From NCBI RefSeq assembly GCF_035046485.1, contig NC_085138.1:325496129-325560128 (forward strand): DNA of 64,000 bases, given 5' to 3'. A model generated the notes under the pieces. The model ran no database searches. It was given only the letters and a program-made list of their open reading frames with translations, and was not told the DNA's origin. This DNA comes from Aedes albopictus (lineage: Eukaryota; Arthropoda; Insecta; Diptera; Culicidae). Position 1 is the first letter of the stretch. Each line of letters starts with the position of its first letter. Shown piece after piece: positions 45,971-55,740 of this stretch. Both the position numbers and the translations under genes were made by a program.

Positions 45971-45974
45971 CAAA

Positions 45975-46085
45975 TTGGCTTGTACTGGACTTGAGTCGAG
46001 ACAAGTACAAGACCTTACAGTTGAGGTATCTGTCATAGGATGCAAATTCTTAGTTGATTTAAAAGGAACAGTACTTAACACGATT
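45975..46085 (+). mobile_element. Decayed PLE 3'-end fragment
   Basis: CTTGAGTCGAGACAAGTACA, ACCTTACAGTTGAGG and ATGCAAATTCTTAG match the right arm of the 53.5-kb palindrome in order. The hammerhead core (CTGAAGA and GAAA) is deleted here. Confidence 0.8.
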
Positions 46086-46139
46086 TTCTTTTTACTTTTC
46101 GATAAAGTTTGTTATGCTCGGTTTCATCGCCTTTGGACC

Positions 46140-46524
46140 CAAAGGATTTAATGAAATTCCCAAAAAAAGCTCCAAGTACAAATCCCATAAGAATAGTTGG
46201 ATATATTCCCAAAGAAATTGATGAAAGAATTTTCAAAGAAATTTCTTAAAATTTCAAATAAAATTGTCTTTCAATTTGTCAAGAAAACTGCCGGAAAATG
46301 TGTAGTAAAACTTCCCAGAGAAAATATTGAAAGAAATACAAAACTCGATATCACTTTTAAAAACAAGAGCTGAGACAGTTGAAATTGAATTGAGAATTGG
46401 GAATTGAGAAAGAAGTATTTCAAGGAAATCCAAAAAGGAATTGTCTAAGGAATTTTCGAAGCAATTGCCGAAAGGAGTTTCAAAAAAATTTCCGAATATA
46501 TTTCCACAGAAATGGCTGCTAGAA
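46140..46524 (+). repeat. Degenerate AAGGAATTGCC-type repeats
   Basis: Continuation of the same dispersed repeat up to the solo LTR boundary. It resumes at 47107 (CATTGCCGAACAATTGCC). Confidence 0.65.
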
Positions 46525-46844
46525 TTGCTGTTCGCGAAGATGCGCTTCCAACGTGGGCAGCAGCATGCTAAGATGCGCAACCAACACCAACCATCGCATT
46601 GGAACCGTGATCATCGGAACGAAGCACGCGCTCTCACCCGAGCCGACGGGACAGCAGCGAGAGAGTGAGTGCCGTGAGAACCAACCGTGAGAGCAGCAGC
46701 GAACGCCGCCGCCGTAGCCATCATCATCATCATCGACGCTCGTCGCCCTGCATCCAATGTGATGATGGTTTGTTCCATACACGTCGCATGGGTTCTACGC
46801 GCGCGTAGAACTTTCCACGTGTTTCCAGAATAGTGGAACATCAC

Positions 46845-46852
46845 TATATAAG
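46845..46852 (+). promoter_or_regulatory. TATA box of the solo LTR
   Basis: TATATAAG about 20-25 bp upstream of GGCAGCAGTTAGTTG, a likely initiator near 46870. Confidence 0.65.
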
Positions 46853-46977
46853 TGCGCGCTTTTCGCGGCAGCAGTTAGTTGAATTCAAACAGTGAAATAG
46901 TTACGAGCGTTCGCGTGGCTCGAACAACGCGAAGTGAAATTATCCAAAGTGAAATGTAAATAGTAAGCTAGAAGAGA

Positions 46978-46983
46978 AATAAA
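46978..46983 (+). terminator. Poly(A) signal AATAAA in the solo LTR
   Basis: AATAAA about 108 bp after the putative start, with a CT-rich stretch downstream (47015-47050), consistent with an R-U5 boundary. Confidence 0.6.
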
Positions 46984-47169
46984 GTGTTTAGTGTAGTGAA
47001 AGTGTTTCAGTGATTTTTCCCTCCCGGACCGAACCCCCTTTTTCTCTTCTGTCGTGCTACACCCCCCAATACAGTCAAGTGTTCTTGCCAAAATTTCTTG
47101 TGTTCATTGCCGAACAATTGCCAAAACAATTACCAAAAGAAATTGCCGAAAGAATTGCAGAGTAAATAT

Positions 47170-48590
47170 TAGCGTTTTTGCTCCACACCGCTTATTCGAT
47201 TCGTCACCAGATTCTATGCCTTTTCCCAAAATTTGAGCTCATTTGATTAAAAATTGACACTGCACAAGCCCTTCAAAGTTTGTATGGGAATTACTATGGG
47301 AAAACGTTGTTTTTCATTCAATCGACCGTAGCATTTCCTCAAGTGCCCTAGAGGGTTAGTAGACCCTTGGTACTCCTAGGATACTCTATCAGCTACAACT
47401 TTGCCGAAGACCGCATTCAAATCGGACGCCTCATTAATAAGTTATCGATTTGTAACCAATTGGGGAAACTTTAACAGTGATCCTCCAGCTTCCCAGCAGG
47501 CAACATTGCAGCATATGGCGCCAAAGATAGCACATGCTGTAATCATGGCTACTATGTTCCACTGCAAAATGCAGTGATGCCCTTCGAATAGTTTAACCAT
47601 CATGAGTGAAGATTTCGATTTTGGATAAAAATCGGAAACTAAATAATGAGGCGTCCGATTTGAATGCGGTCTCCGGCAAAGTTGTAGCTGATAGAGTAGC
47701 CTAGGAGTACCAAGGGTCAACTAACTCTCTAAGGCACTAGGGGAAATAGTACGGGCGATTGAATGTAAAGCATCGTTTTCCCATAGTAATTCCCATACAA
47801 ACTTGGAAGGGCTTGTGCAGTGTCAATTTCACAGCGCAACATTTTTTTGTCTCAAGAGCAAACTTATGTGTCTCCGAAGGATTTTGGGCCGCTGAATCCG
47901 AATCCGACCTCAGATTTGCTCCAACACGTCACAATTTTGAGCTTTACCTCAATTTATAGGGCAAAATATGCGATTTTGGGCTTTTTTGACTGTAAGTTAT
48001 TAAGCATGGAAATATTTTTTTTGAGCAATCAAAGGGTAAATTGGTCATTTAACATCTAAATTAACGACTCATGCAAAGTATTTTGTTTTACCTAATCAAA
48101 TTTCATAGATTTAGGCATTTAATGTTAGTATGAAAACTTGCATGCAACTTTTGGAGGGTGACTTGTATGGGAAATATAGTACCTAACATAAATCGCTTAA
48201 AACTATCAAATTTGATTTGGTAAAACGAAATATTTTGCATGAGTCGTTAATTTAGATGTTAATTGACCAATTTATTCTTTGATTGATTAAAAAATATATT
48301 TCCATGCTTAATGGCTAGCTGTCAAAAAAGCCCAAAATCGCATATTTTGCCCTATAAATTGAGGTATAGCTCAAAATTGTGACGTGTTGGAGCAAATCTG
48401 AGTCCGGATTAGGATTCAGCGGCCCAAAATCTGTCAGAGACACATAAGTTTGCTCTTGAGATAGACCAAAAGTTATTTTTTGTTACGCTGTGTTTTTAAC
48501 CAAATGAGCTCAAATTTTGGGTGAAGGCATAGAATCTGGTGATGAATCGAATAAGCGGTGTGGAGCAAAAACGATTTTTTGATCCACGAC
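47170..48590. mobile_element. Long-TIR element, 9-bp flanking repeat AGTAAATAT, nested insertion inside
   Basis: Left arm (47175-47253, resumed at 47827-48110) and right arm (48180-48585) are inverted copies: GCTCCACACCGCTTATTCGA, ATTTGAGCTCATTTG, TCAAGAGCAAACTTATGTGT. AGTAAATAT flanks at 47161-47169 and 48591-48599. The arms become collinear only if 47254-47826 is removed. No protein encoded. Confidence 0.8.
47254..47826. mobile_element. 573-bp palindromic element nested in the left arm of another
   Basis: Ends TTGACACTGCACAAGCCCTT and AAGGGCTTGTGCAGTGTCAA are perfect inverted repeats. Arms continue through TGTATGGGAATTACTATGGG and ACTTTGCCGAAGACCGCATT. Centre near 47540. It clearly inserted after the outer element. 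Confidence 0.85.
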
Positions 48591-48694
48591 AGTAAATATA
48601 CGACACTTAAATCCTACTGATAGCTCCAAAAAATACAAGCAAATTCTATAATACCCACAACACAAATATTTTCAGTTTTTATATTTGAAATTCT

Positions 48695-48861
48695 AATAGG
48701 GTCTTGTACCATTTGGGCAGGTGTACCTATTTTGGGCACTTGCTGCTATAACTCTATACAACTCTATACAAAAATTCAAATCAATCGGTTTGAAATTGAC
48801 TTAGTTATAGCAGCAAGTGCCCAAAATAGGTACACCTGCCCAAATGGCACAAGACCCTATT
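48695..48861. mobile_element. 167-bp hairpin MITE
   Basis: Ends AATAGGGTCTTGT and ACAAGACCCTATT. Arms of about 58 bp run through GGGCAGGTGTACCTATTTTG and CACTTGCTGCTATAAC with very few differences. Confidence 0.87.
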
Positions 48862-50027
48862 GCCAGTTTCCTGGACAAATTCCATCCTTGTTCAAACAAC
48901 TTGACCATGAATCCAAAGTAGAAATAAAAGCTTTCATTCTCAGAACCGACCAAAAACTAATTAGATTTCTAACTGTTACTTGAAAGAATAGTAGAAAAGT
49001 TTTTAGCAAACTTCCCAAAAAGAACCAACGTACTGCCGAATAAACTTCAAATAATTGTTTGAAGATTCTTCTTCAATATTGCGAAAAAAACAACAAAGTT
49101 TTAGCATCAGATTGCAGTCATGTTTAAATTTTAAGGTGGTGGTCTTAAATACTACTTTAAGGTGTGCCTAGAGCGCTAGAGCTACTGATAACGTTGATGT
49201 GAAGTTTAATTTCTTGGAAAAAGCAACATCAGGTAGAAAAACATTGCGAAAATCATCGACCTGTGCCCGACTAACTTCTCCTAAAAAGGGTTAACACGCT
49301 TAGCTTTTTGAACTAGCAACCTTTGCACTGAAGTGCAGTTTCCAGCTGAGGCGAAGACAACTGAACAAAAAAAACTCAATGCTAATCGAGTTTTCGTATC
49401 TTTCAGTATCTCCTGCATCAGCAGTTCACTGCCAGCCATCGTAGTTCGGGTTTCTATCCCTCCTCGGTTGGTCGAGAAATTTCAAATAAAAACTTTTAGC
49501 TTTTTCCATGAATACACACGCTTCTGCTCCCAATGGCTACTGAAGTGCATGGTGAAGGAGAAAGACAGACACCGACCGAACCGAACCGAACCGGACGATC
49601 CTGACTGCGGACCGGAGGCAAAGTATCATCCGCTCCATCAACGCAGATGTAGACCAGCTCTCACACAGACACACACACACACCTACATGCTTATGCCAGG
49701 GTGGGGAGCATTGAACACAGAAGATAACCTTTGCACGTTTTGTGTACTGGAGAGGTGGTCCAACATACCTACTATAATATTCTCGGAACGTTATCACCCG
49801 TTCGTTCATCCCGATTCTTTCCCCGGGTAGAAGGGAATAATAAATCAGAATTTAAAAAAAAATCTTGCAACCGAACTCATACACATGTCTTTGGTCAAAA
49901 ATGATTGGTGAAATCGTCTCCCAAACAACCAGCACGCATTGTATCGTATGAATATGTAAGTACGAAGTCACTATCGCGTACATGTATGGCGGATGGGCAA
50001 GTTTCATCGCATATGATGTTATTTTGC
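48862..50027. other. Unassigned, partly unique sequence
   Basis: 49280-49830 is relatively GC-balanced and includes ACCGAACCGAACCGAACCGG and a short CA tract near 49665. The 165-codon plus-strand open frame at 49333-49830 has no recognisable domain, low-complexity residues and an opposing frame, so it is not called. Confidence 0.35.
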
Positions 50028-50345
50028 CTTTCTCGTACACCTTTCTCACTCAAAAATCGAATTTTCGATAGAAGGCTCGGAGAGTCGAGTCACATACACC
50101 CATCAGCTCAGTTAGACGAATAGATGATGTCCGTACGTGTGTTTGTATGTGTGTATGTGCGCAAAAAAGTTCATTCACTTTTAAGGCACTTCCCATTGAT
50201 CGATTTTACGGATGATATCTCGAATCGAATCGGAATTTTACCAAATTGTTTGCTATTGAAAATAGTGCGGACCGGTCAAGGCGTTCCGGAGTAATGGCCA
50301 TTTTAGCAGCCCCGACCAGCACCGGTGAACTGGTCATATTTTAAA
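50028..50345 (-). mobile_element. Inverted fragment of the 17.5-22.6 kb element
   Basis: GCCTTTCTCGTACACC at its start is the complement of the 22.64-kb terminus. Then come the ACATCA-related (TG)n stretch and a block with GTTCCGGAGTAATGGCCATT matching 22310-22345. Only the 3' ~320 bp is present. Confidence 0.85.
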
Positions 50346-50439
50346 CCTTAACCAAATTCTATCATACGACATCAAATTGCGCCAGATTTTGTAAACATTT
50401 GCATGATTGCCGAATTTTATTTGGAAACCACAGAGCCAC

Positions 50440-50551
50440 GATTTCGGCCAGAATTTCAAGATGGCGACCATAAATTCAAGATGGCGGCCCACAACTAGAA
50501 GAGGCGGCTGTTTTAAGGAGTTTAAAGTTCTAAAACCATGCAATATGGGTA
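50440..50551 (+). repeat. AAGATGGCGGCC satellite, left remnant
   Basis: CAAGATGGCGACC, CAAGATGGCGGCC and CTAAAACCATGCAATATGGG match the block at 51633-51849, so the MITE at 50552-51632 split a tandem repeat. Confidence 0.8.
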
Positions 50552-51632
50552 TCACAGTTAAAATTTTCGTGTAATTTTGCGTTGATTTCGATGCACATAT
50601 TTGGAGCATCGAAATAAACGCAAAATTGCGTTAGATCTTAAATTTACACGAGCTAAAAAGTGAGTCGTGTAAAATTCAACTTCGTTTTAATTTAAGGTGA
50701 AACATCAAGAAATCCCATTGCAATTTTGCATACAAACTTTAGAGGCACAAATCTGACGAACGAAGCATCGAATCATGCCGCACTTGATTATCCTGGTTTT
50801 GCTCACTTGTAAAAGGAGGCGGCTTTTCCAAATCGAGCGCATTTGTTTACGAATTTTTAAGATTTGTGCTGTAGAAAACGTGAGTAGGGGTCCAAGTTGG
50901 CCATAGTGGCAGCCATATTGGTATTCTTTGAAGTTTCTCCTTAAACGATTTGCTCAATTTATATTCTGCTCCATTTGGATTGCTACCGATCTAATCGAAA
51001 ACAAATTGACGCGCTGATCCCTACGTAAAGGGACAAACATCAGTTTCCCTGAATCATCATAAACTGGGCCATCATTCCTGTATAAGACGCAAGCGAATCA
51101 CAAAACAAAGCACCGGAAGATGCGCGGAGACTGTAGTTACAAGTGCCACTAATATGAATGATTTTTGTTCAGATTCGATGGGCATACATCGTAGTTTACA
51201 CTTGGCCGAGCAGCCATAATCTTTTTACACTCGCGTCCCGTTCTAAATTACAAAAAATCGCGGCCCAAAACTTACAAATAGCGCGTCTTCCGGTGCTTTT
51301 TATAAGATGAACTCTCTCGGTCGCTGGCCAAACAAACCTGAAACAGATGACGCCATTTGCATAAGCGAAATGTAAATTTACACGGTTGGAAATTTAAAGC
51401 TAAGTTAATGGAAAATCGGATGCTTTTCAATGTATATATAAATCCGAAGATGCAAACGCACTTTGATGGAATTTTGAGTCGATAAAATAGTGAAATTGCG
51501 TGTTTTTCAATGCTCCAGGCATGTGCATCAATTTCAACTCAAATTTAAATCGTATTTTCATTTAAATCCGTTGAAATTTACAGCAATCACGATTTACGTA
51601 TCGTTTACATTTAAACATTTTTTTCTGTGTGG
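50552..51632 (+). mobile_element. Long MITE 1 (CACAGTTAAAATTTTCGTG family)
   Basis: Starts CACAGTTAAAATTTTCGTGT and ends near TTTTTTTCTGTGTG, with diverged inverted ends (GATGCACATATTTGGAGCAT against its counterpart at about 51515-51535). About 1.08 kb, non-coding. The left end contains a small hairpin around 50590-50630. Confidence 0.8.
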
Positions 51633-51849
51633 GGAAGATGTCCGAAGTTCAAAAATGGAAACCAGAATATGCAAGATGGTGGCCCAAAATCCAAAATGGC
51701 GGCCCAAAATTCAAAATGGCAGATGTTTTATGGAGTTTTACGTTCTAAAACCATGCAATTAGGGTATATTTGGTGTGGAGAAGATGTCCAGAGCCCAGAA
51801 ATGGTGACCAGAATATTCAAGATGCGGGCCAAAATTCAAGATGGCAGAT
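51633..51849 (+). repeat. AAGATGGCGGCC satellite, 1-2 units
   Basis: Repeated phrases GGAAGATGTCC, CCAGAATATnCAAGATG, GGCGGCCCAAAATTCAAAAT and TTCTAAAACCATGCAATnnGGG with a unit length of roughly 130 bp. Confidence 0.8.
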
Positions 51850-52992
51850 CACAGTTAAAATTTTCGTGTAATTTTGCGTTGATTTCGATGCACATATTTG
51901 GAGCATCGAAATAAACGCAAAATTGCGTTAGATCTTAAAATTACACGAGCTAAAAAGTGAGTCGTGTAAAATTCAACTTCGTTTTAATTTAAACGATTTG
52001 CTCAATTTATATTCTGCTTCATTTGGATTGCTACCGATCTAATCGAAAACAAATTGACGCGCTGATCCCTACGTGAAGGGACAAACATCAGTTTCCCTGA
52101 ATCATCATAAACTGGGCCATCATTCCTGTACAAGACGCAAGCGAATCACAAAACAAAGCACCGGAAGATGCGCTGAGACTGTAGTTACAAGTGCCACTAA
52201 TATGAATGATTTTTGTTCAGATTCGATGGGCATACATCGTAGTTTACACTTGGCCGAGCAGCCATAATCTTTTTACACTCGCGTCCCGTTCTAAATTACA
52301 AAAAATCGCGGCCCAAAACTTACAAATAGCGCGTCTTCCGGTGCTTTTTATAAGATGAACTCTCTCGGTCGCTGGCCAAACAAACCTGAAACAGATGACG
52401 CCATTTGCATAAGCGAAATGTAAATTTACACGGTTGGAAATTTAAAGCTAAGTTAATGGAAAAGGAATGATGGCCCAGTTTGTGATGATTCAGGGAAACT
52501 GATGTTTGTCCCTTTACGTAGGGATCAGCGCGTCAATTTGTTTTCGATTAGATCGGTAGCAATCCAAATGGAGCAGAATATAAATTGAGCAAATCGTTTA
52601 AGGAGAAACTTCAAAGAATACCAATATGGCTGCCACTATGGCCAACTTGGACCCCTACTCACGTTTTCTACAGCACAAATCTTAAAAATTCGTAAACAAA
52701 TGCGCTCGATTTGGAAAAGCCGCCTCTTTTTACAAGTGAGCAAAACCAGGATAATCAAGTGCGGCATGATTCGATGCTTCGTTCGTCAGATTTGTGCCTC
52801 TAAAGTTTGTATGCAAAATTGCAATGGGATTTCTTGATGTTTCACCTTAAATTAAAACGAAGTTGAATTTTACACGACTCACTTTTTAGCTCGTGTAAAT
52901 TTAAGATCTAACGCAATTTTGCGTTTATTTCGATGCTCCAAATATGTGCATCGAAATCAACGCAAAATTACACGAAAATTTTAACTGTGTAG
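51850..52992. mobile_element. Long MITE 2, rearranged inverted relative of MITE 1
   Basis: The left half (51850-52461) is a near-identical copy of MITE 1 with ~280 bp removed (from after GTTTTAATTTAA). The right half (52462-52992) is an inverted near-identical copy of MITE 1's left 560 bp including the segment missing on the left. Ends are CACAGTTAAAATTTTCGTGT and its complement. Near-identity implies recent activity or gene conversion. Confidence 0.85.
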
Positions 52993-53472
52993 GCTCTAAT
53001 ACATGTACTGGTACACGCTACACAGTAATGTTTCGATTTTATCATTGTCGCTGCGCGACAGTCCCTGCCCAACTAACAATGATAGCCGAATAACAGCTTA
53101 TTCAGCCAAAATTTTCAAAATTAAGCTGAAGAGAAGATTGTTTATCTGTTGTACAGCAATAATGTTTGTTGGGTAATTTTGAAATATTTTTTTATACATT
53201 TGAAGATAACTCTCCCTGCGGGATACTTCACGATAATGTCACGAACTCGTGCACTGACAGTTCAGCGAGCTTGTTTACATGGACTTAGTCTCTGGCGGAG
53301 ATCAGGCAAAACTGTTCTTCGATACAAATTCAGTAAAACGGTAGTTAGACGGTTGATTTTGTACTAGTAGAGTTCAACATAATCAATATTGCCGTATCAC
53401 AATGATGATGATTAACCTGGGCTTGTTAGGGGAATATCTGTAAATAAAAGAAAATCGGGTTAAGTACGGTTC
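52993..53472. other. Unassigned sequence
   Basis: No gene recognised. AT-rich, with an unassigned 72-codon open frame at 53149-53367. Confidence 0.35.
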
Positions 53473-53503
53473 CTTTGAATTCCACTAAGAATTTGCATCC
53501 TTT

Positions 53504-53549
53504 GACAGATACGTATTTCGACCTCAACTGTAAGGTCGTCTTCAGTGTC
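53504..53549 (-). ncRNA. Hammerhead ribozyme (minus arm, facing the first)
   Basis: Exact mirror of the plus-arm motif with the same core, stem lengths and cleavage triplet on the minus strand. Transcripts crossing the whole palindrome on either strand would contain one sense ribozyme and its complement. Confidence 0.78.
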
Positions 53550-53585
53550 TTGTACTTGACTCGACTTGAGTCGAGTCAAGTACAA

Positions 53586-53631
53586 GACACTGAAGACGAC
53601 CTTACAGTTGAGGTCGAAATACGTATCTGTC
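53586..53631 (+). ncRNA. Hammerhead ribozyme (plus arm)
   Basis: In order: GACA (stem I, 53586-53589), CTGAAGA (53590-53596; fits CUGANGA), one extra C, GACCT (stem II) with an 8-base loop, AGGTC, GAAA (53616-53619), self-complementary ATACGTAT as stem III (53619-53626), C53627 as cleavage residue (AUC, an NUH triplet), TGTC (stem I return, 53628-53631). The layout is that described for PLE hammerheads with minimal palindromic stem III. All core positions are intact; the one-base insertion before stem II also occurs in the 44.9-kb copy. Confidence 0.8.
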
Positions 53632-53662
53632 AAAGGATGCAAATTCTTAGTGGAATTCAAAG

Positions 53663-54039
53663 TATCACAATGGTTTAGGGACGTACAACGCGAATTTTGT
53701 TTTCGCCGCTCCACAAAAATTCTAACACCTTGTAAATAGCTCGCTGAACTGACAAACAAAGTGAGGGTAGATCAGGTGCGTCGTAGGTACCTACAATGTT
53801 GAGAAACATTTTGGAAAAGTTCAAAATTTATGATAAGAAAATCCAAAAAGGTTGGCTCAAAATTCAATAATATAACAATAATATAACGAAAAAAATGTAC
53901 CCAAATTGCGTGGATTTAAAAAACAGCTGCCTTTTCGTTTTTTTTTGTTGAAGTCTAGTAGACAAAGGTGGACTGTACAAAATACCTAAATGGCTGCAAG
54001 TCGAATAGACAGAAAAATGCATACGAAGTCGTGAAAATT
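53663..54039. other. Unassigned sequence
   Basis: Possibly the continuation of the PLE insertion for some bases (ACGTACAACGCGAATTTTG echoes 46061-46090). Otherwise not recognised. Confidence 0.35.
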
Positions 54040-54110
54040 TTCCCGACCGGAACGGGAATCGAACCCGCCATCTCCGGATTAGCGATCCATAGCCTTAATG
54101 TTATCTTGTA
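54040..54110 (-). mobile_element. Feilai-like tRNA head, minus strand
   Basis: The reverse complement reads TAAGGCTATGGATCGCTAAT and GGAGATGGCGGGTTCGATTC, then CCGTTCCGGTCGGGAAA, matching the Feilai head at 20262-20312. The body is different or diverged. Confidence 0.75.
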
Positions 54111-54236
54111 ACGTAATCTTGTTTAACTGCAGTGGGCGGGCGAATGCATCATCATTCCCATGAAACAGCATTATGACGAGGCAGATGCGATTTTTGTCTT
54201 AATATGGAAGATCGCCAGCCAGCACTTACATACATA

Positions 54237-54335
54237 CTGTGGATGCCTGTTGCTTCCAAACAGTTGTCTCATTGATTCTTTATGTAAGTGTAGCTGATTT
54301 GGCGATGCTGTAATAGCAATGACAGTTGGTCAATT
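54237..54335 (+). repeat. Repeat shared with 12088-12170
   Basis: TGCCTGTTGCTTCCAAACAG and GTGTAGCTGATTTGGCGATG match the 12-kb copy with about 15-20% differences by eye. Confidence 0.75.
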
Positions 54336-54608
54336 AAGCTATTATGCGGTGTAACTGAAAATGTAAGCTTCATGTTAGCCCAAGTAGCGTTATTCTCCCC
54401 AGGTCGGGTTTCCATCCCTGGACGCGTATTGATTAAGGTGCAGAGATGTTCAATTTGTCCGAGAAGTGATGAGACGAAGAAAAATTATGGCATCATCAGT
54501 TTTTTTTACGTGCATAACATTGAGAACCTGTACGACAGAGGCCATCGTTTGCAGGTCTCTTATCAGAGCTCGGCTTTGGATCATTTATTTCTGCATGAAG
54601 CGCAATCA

Positions 54609-54614
54609 ACTCAC
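54609..54614 (-). promoter_or_regulatory. Candidate 5' splice site (GTGAGT)
   Basis: On the minus strand CTAG|GTGAGT matches the metazoan donor consensus and lies in the open frame of the putative precursor. No matching acceptor was identified within the window to the left. Confidence 0.5.
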
Positions 54615-55014
54615 CTAGAAAATCCGAATCATACGCCGGAGGAGCATTCGTAGTGGGAAGACTTCTCTTCCCAATGGACAGCACCGCTTCCGCTCTGCCA
54701 GGACCCCAAGCCGGTTCTTCCTTCTTGTTGTTTTGAATTCCATAATTAATGACACCATCACTAACATAGCTTTTTTCTGCATCACTACCATCACCATCAA
54801 CCCCACCAGCACCTCCACCACCGCCGTCGTCATCATCGAGCCCGCTGCCACTGACGACGGTCGGCGCGCTAGCACCAGCACCTGCACTCGACGCTGATTC
54901 TTCAATGACAACCGCGGTCGTTGGCTGCAGCGTCGCCGCGACGACAAACAACACCAATCCCAGCCCTGCTACTAGCATCATCGTTGCACTTTTTTCACTA
55001 CGCGATAGGCCCAT
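54615..55014 (-). CDS. Putative secreted or neuropeptide-like precursor, first coding exon (partial)
   Basis: The only host-like coding exon I would propose. From the ATG at 55014 the frame gives MGLSRSEKSATMM, then a hydrophobic stretch (VAGLGLVLFVVAATL) ending TTA, which reads as a signal peptide (residues 1 to about 31). An acidic, Ser/Ala/Gly-rich linker follows (DDDDGGGGG), then EEPAWGPGRAEAVLSIGKRS with a dibasic KR and LPTTNAPPAYDSDFL. The exon should end at 54615, where CTAG|GTGAGT is a strong splice donor; the frame continues open into the proposed intron to 54496. An upstream in-frame ATG (55131) would put 39 hydrophilic residues before the signal, so 55014 is preferred. I do not recognise the family. 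Signal plus KR suggests a prohormone, but a membrane-tethered or non-coding reading is possible. Low-complexity Gly/Asp codons lower confidence. Confidence 0.5.
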
Positions 55015-55740
55015 TCTTTTGCGCTCTCGGCTGCCACTCACAGCCGTCGTCTTCTGCTCTAGCTGCTGCTGCTCCCTTTGGCAGCTATTTTTATTTTCAT
55101 TCATCGTCACCACCAGAACCGGCACCGGCAATGCTGCTTCTCGCGGGCACCTATGTCGTAATATTTCTCTTCACGCCGCGTCTGCTGATGCTCGTTCGTT
55201 CCGAGGAGCGGAACAGACATTGACAAACAGCACGCCCGTGATGATTTTCTGCAAGTAAACGAAAACAGTGCCTGTTAGTGGGTGTTTTAGGAAATATTCG
55301 GGCAGTTGGGAACAATAAGTATTGAAGAAAAAAATTAATGTAATTATTATGGAACGAACTACAACGTTTTGAGTATCCGACATGACCAGAATCACACGCA
55401 GCGCTAACTTGACACCGGCCACCAGCTGGTATTGATAAACCCAAGGATAAACCAATCACTTACGCATCTGCAGCGCACATGCATTGTAATATTTCTAGAA
55501 GCGTTGCAAGAACCAAAATACCACCCCCCCCTTCCCAACAGATCCCCTCCCCTCTTTTTTGCTTGCTAACAATTAAGGTTTTCTGCAGACATGTCCAAAC
55601 ACTGCACTGCACGAGGAGTCGATGCTCAAACACACCACCGCGGGTGCTTTCTGGCGATTTTGTCATCAACCATGTGTTTCCAAAAATATTGAGAAACACA
55701 TGGAGGCGCATGGGTGTTGGCATATATGGTATCCTTTTTA
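55015..55740. other. Unique-looking flank of the putative exon
   Basis: GC-balanced, non-repetitive sequence that could hold the promoter and 5' UTR of the minus-strand gene. I see no clear TATA box or initiator. Contains a C-run near 55523-55530. Confidence 0.4.

Larger units (their letters stand above)
46529..47106 (+). mobile_element. Solo LTR of an LTR retrotransposon, 578 bp
   Basis: Starts TGTTCGCGAAG and ends TGTGTTCA (TG...CA rule). TTGC lies on both sides (46525-46528, 47107-47110), a 4-bp target duplication. It contains a TATA box, an initiator-like GCAGTTAGTTG about 25 bp downstream and an AATAAA signal. It interrupts a GGCAATTCC repeat that continues on both sides. With no internal region and a single LTR it is a recombination product. 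The superfamily (Ty3 or BEL) cannot be told; the TTGC match is short. Confidence 0.75.
53473..53662. mobile_element. Perfect 190-bp palindrome from a PLE 3' end
   Basis: Arms 53473-53564 and 53571-53662 (92 bp) are identical inverted copies around CTTGAG. The sequence (TTGACTCGAC, GTAAGGTCGTCTTCAGTGTC, GACAGATACGTATTTCG) matches the decayed plus-strand copy at 45975-46085. Each arm carries a complete hammerhead fold. Both open frames across it share an identical start because of the symmetry and are not genes. Confidence 0.9.

Noticed and set aside
49333..49830. 165-codon plus-strand open frame as a gene
   Set aside because: Contains a CA-repeat translation (TQTHTHTY) and no known motif, with an opposite-strand frame open over the same region.
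53460..53759. Two open frames sharing the start MNSTKNLHPLTDTYFDLNCK
   Set aside because: They are the two strands of a perfect palindrome derived from a PLE 3' end, so identical translations are automatic.
54496..54614. Extension of the precursor to include NDGLCRTGSQCYARKKN
   Set aside because: It lies beyond a strong GTGAGT donor and ends at a chance stop; more likely intron, though an unspliced form cannot be excluded.
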